Below, one piece after another: positions 63,739 through 64,000 of a DNA stretch of 64,000 nt. The DNA lies in NCBI GenBank assembly GCA_001769195.1, contig MEOK01000005.1, forward strand, positions 121,194 to 185,193, given 5' to 3'. A program made the position numbers and the translations under genes. Below the pieces are notes generated by a model. The model was not told where the DNA came from, did not search any database, and saw nothing but the letters and a program-made list of their open reading frames with translations. Source of the stretch: Bacteroidetes bacterium GWF2_40_14 (GTDB lineage Bacteria; Bacteroidota; Bacteroidia; Bacteroidales; UBA932). Within the stretch, counting starts at the first letter, position 1. Every line of letters starts with the position of its first letter.

Positions 63739-63769
63739 TTTGTTAAATTAAAAAAGATGTTTACCTTTG
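63739..63769 (+). promoter_or_regulatory. rRNA promoter P2
   Basis: TTTG at 63739-63742, exactly 19 bases, then TACCTTTG at 63762-63769. It repeats P1, 103 bases downstream, and lies about 160 bases before 16S rRNA. Confidence 0.8.
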
Positions 63770-63931
63770 CACTCCCCAAACGAACAAAGGCTTTCAGGAG
63801 CTTTTACTAGGGTGGAGTTCTTTGAAAATTTGGAAGACAAGTACAACTTAAAAGTACAATAAAGAGTAGAGCGTTAATTTCTTTTGGAATTAAATATAGA
63901 GTAACAGGACAGACTAAACATTTAAAATTTT

Positions 63932-64000
63932 TACAATGAAGAGTTTGATCCTGGCTCAGGATGAACGCTAGCGGCAGGCTTAACACATGCAAGTCGAGGG
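63932..64000 (+). rRNA. rrs: 16S ribosomal RNA, 5' end only
   Basis: The sequence contains GAGTTTGATCCTGGCTCAG (universal 16S 5' region), then GGATGAACGCTAGCGGCAGG and CTTAACACATGCAAGTCGAG, as in Bacteroidales 16S rRNA. Only about 69 bases are inside the window. The mature 5' end is placed at TACAATGAAGAG by comparison with Bacteroides. Confidence 0.97.

Larger units (their letters stand above)
63565..63930 (+). other. rRNA operon upstream region and leader
   Basis: This 366-base stretch has no gene I can support. It holds the start-side promoter of the minus-strand TM2 unit, two tandem rRNA promoters and a leader. A boxA-like GTTCTTTGAAAA lies at 63817-63828. Confidence 0.7.

Noticed and set aside
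63807..63992. Minus-strand frame over the 16S start
   Set aside because: It overlaps rRNA leader and 16S rRNA and has no coding features.
1..64000. CRISPR arrays
   Set aside because: No regularly spaced repeats of 24-40 bases were noticed and no cas genes are present.

Overview
This 64 kb window looks like a chromosome segment of a Bacteroidota bacterium, most likely in Bacteroidales or close to it. The support is as follows. The right edge enters a 16S rRNA gene whose 5' end reads like Bacteroidales. Many genes are preceded by the Bacteroidota promoter element TAnnTTTG, several with a TTTG box about 19-20 bases further upstream. The primary sigma factor is the short type of about 286 residues. 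GldL/GldM homologues, an S46 dipeptidyl-peptidase and Shine-Dalgarno-poor starts also fit. The sequence is AT-rich, coding density is high, and several convergent gene pairs overlap at their ends.

Layout. 1-9510: a truncated GH16 glucanase, a membrane histidine kinase, a patatin, an iron alcohol dehydrogenase, tRNA-Lys(CTT), an AraC regulator, MscL, an AspT/YidE-type transporter and a WG-repeat lipoprotein. 9672-18718: the most unusual region. It holds an orphan NarL/LuxR response regulator, three small secreted paralogues, a PapD-like periplasmic chaperone candidate, a large usher-like outer-membrane beta-barrel candidate, a fourth small paralogue, and then a GldM homologue and a GldL homologue in reversed order without GldK or GldN. 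18730-21836: accessory DNA with a GNAT acetyltransferase, an RloA ATPase, a broken rloB, repeats, and tRNA-Lys(TTT), whose 3' end is repeated nearby. 21949-36884: a GNAT-like protein related to phage Hef/VSR-type proteins, ClpC, GyrA, a TPR protein, an AI-2E-family permease, a DPP11-like S46 peptidase, an RRM protein, a PurF-like protein lacking the catalytic Cys, a DMT permease and a short ComEC. 37017-40240: acetate kinase, phosphate butyryltransferase and butyrate kinase, a substrate-level ATP and butyrate module. 40255-59882: a BtuF/FepB-like lipoprotein, a BaiN/HI0933 flavoprotein, a DnaQ-like exonuclease, DnaN, DegP/HtrA, the primary sigma factor, an M3 peptidase, a CPA1 antiporter, an Ala/Gly:cation symporter, ArgS, a YgiQ-type radical SAM protein, a small acidic protein, a ClC channel and Tex. 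59892-63564: a minus-strand operon of a TM2 protein, a DUF2752 protein, a polyprenyl-phosphate mannosyltransferase-like enzyme, dihydroorotase and a DMT permease. 63565-64000: two tandem rRNA promoters, a leader and the start of 16S rRNA.

The candidate new system is the 9.7-18.7 kb locus. My reading is that the chaperone-like and usher-like proteins assemble the four small secreted proteins into a surface structure, and that a dedicated GldLM-type proton-driven motor powers or moves it. Sequence supports each part separately (signal peptides, shared motifs, GldM Arg9 and GldL Glu52). The joint function is inference from gene order.
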